Source: an uncultured Veillonella sp.
Lineage (GTDB): Bacteria > Bacillota > Negativicutes > Veillonellales > Veillonellaceae
DNA: 14,640 nt
Reading direction: 5' to 3'
Assembly: GCA_934183145.1 (NCBI GenBank)
Contig: CAKPSA010000020.1
Coordinates: 1-14,640, forward strand
The notes under the pieces were generated by a model that was not told the DNA's origin, did no database searches, and was given only the letters and a program-made list of their open reading frames with translations. Shown here piece after piece: positions 14,638-14,640 of the stretch. The first letter of the stretch is position 1; every line of letters starts with the position of its first letter. The position numbers and the translations under genes are program-made.

Positions 14638-14640
14638 GTA

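Noticed and set aside
1..14640. CRISPR arrays, tRNA or rRNA genes, insertion sequences, prophage genes
   Set aside because: No spaced direct repeats, tRNA-like cloverleaf, transposase or phage protein pattern was found on either strand.

Overview
The window looks like chromosome from a low-GC Gram-negative Firmicute, most likely Veillonella or a close relative in the Negativicutes. This is inferred from the base composition, strong AGGAGG-type ribosome sites, occasional TTG starts, and the pairing of a PotE-type polyamine antiporter with a cobalamin-controlled metal transporter. No similarity search was possible. Almost all genes lie on the minus strand; only one clear gene is on the plus strand.

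Left part (1-4400). A gene begins at 20 and leaves the window to the left. Next comes a secreted protein of unknown role (191-736). A three-gene restriction-modification operon follows, reading leftward from 4344: a Sau3AI/MutH-type GATC endonuclease, an unrecognised 260-residue protein with a possible PD-(D/E)XK-like core, and a Sau3AI-type C5 cytosine methyltransferase. The methyltransferase has its own promoter, whose -35 hexamer (TTGATC) contains the system's presumed target GATC. That suggests feedback by self-methylation.

Middle (4401-5600). A single plus-strand gene encodes a membrane-anchored DUF3829-like protein. It has an extended -10 promoter, a short leader that can fold, and a strong terminator.

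Right-centre (5669-12980). This is a nickel/cobalt/peptide-type ABC transporter locus (NikABCDE-like): permeases nikB and nikC, a substrate-binding lipoprotein, ATPases nikD and nikE, a terminator, and then a second, paralogous binding lipoprotein as a separate unit. The permease operon is preceded by a cobalamin riboswitch and its intrinsic terminator, so cobalt for B12 synthesis is a likely substrate. Upstream of the riboswitch and again over the promoter of the second binding protein lies nearly the same inverted repeat (ATACCCC-T/TT-ATGGGTAT). It resembles operators of the CsoR/RcnR metal-sensor family. The locus therefore appears to combine B12 sensing by RNA with metal sensing by a protein, and the second binding protein is under only the latter.

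Right end (12980-14637). An AT-rich gene-free stretch holds one perfect GTGA-N6-TCAC palindrome. Beyond it lies a complete potE-like putrescine/ornithine antiporter gene with its terminator. Its upstream region is outside the window.
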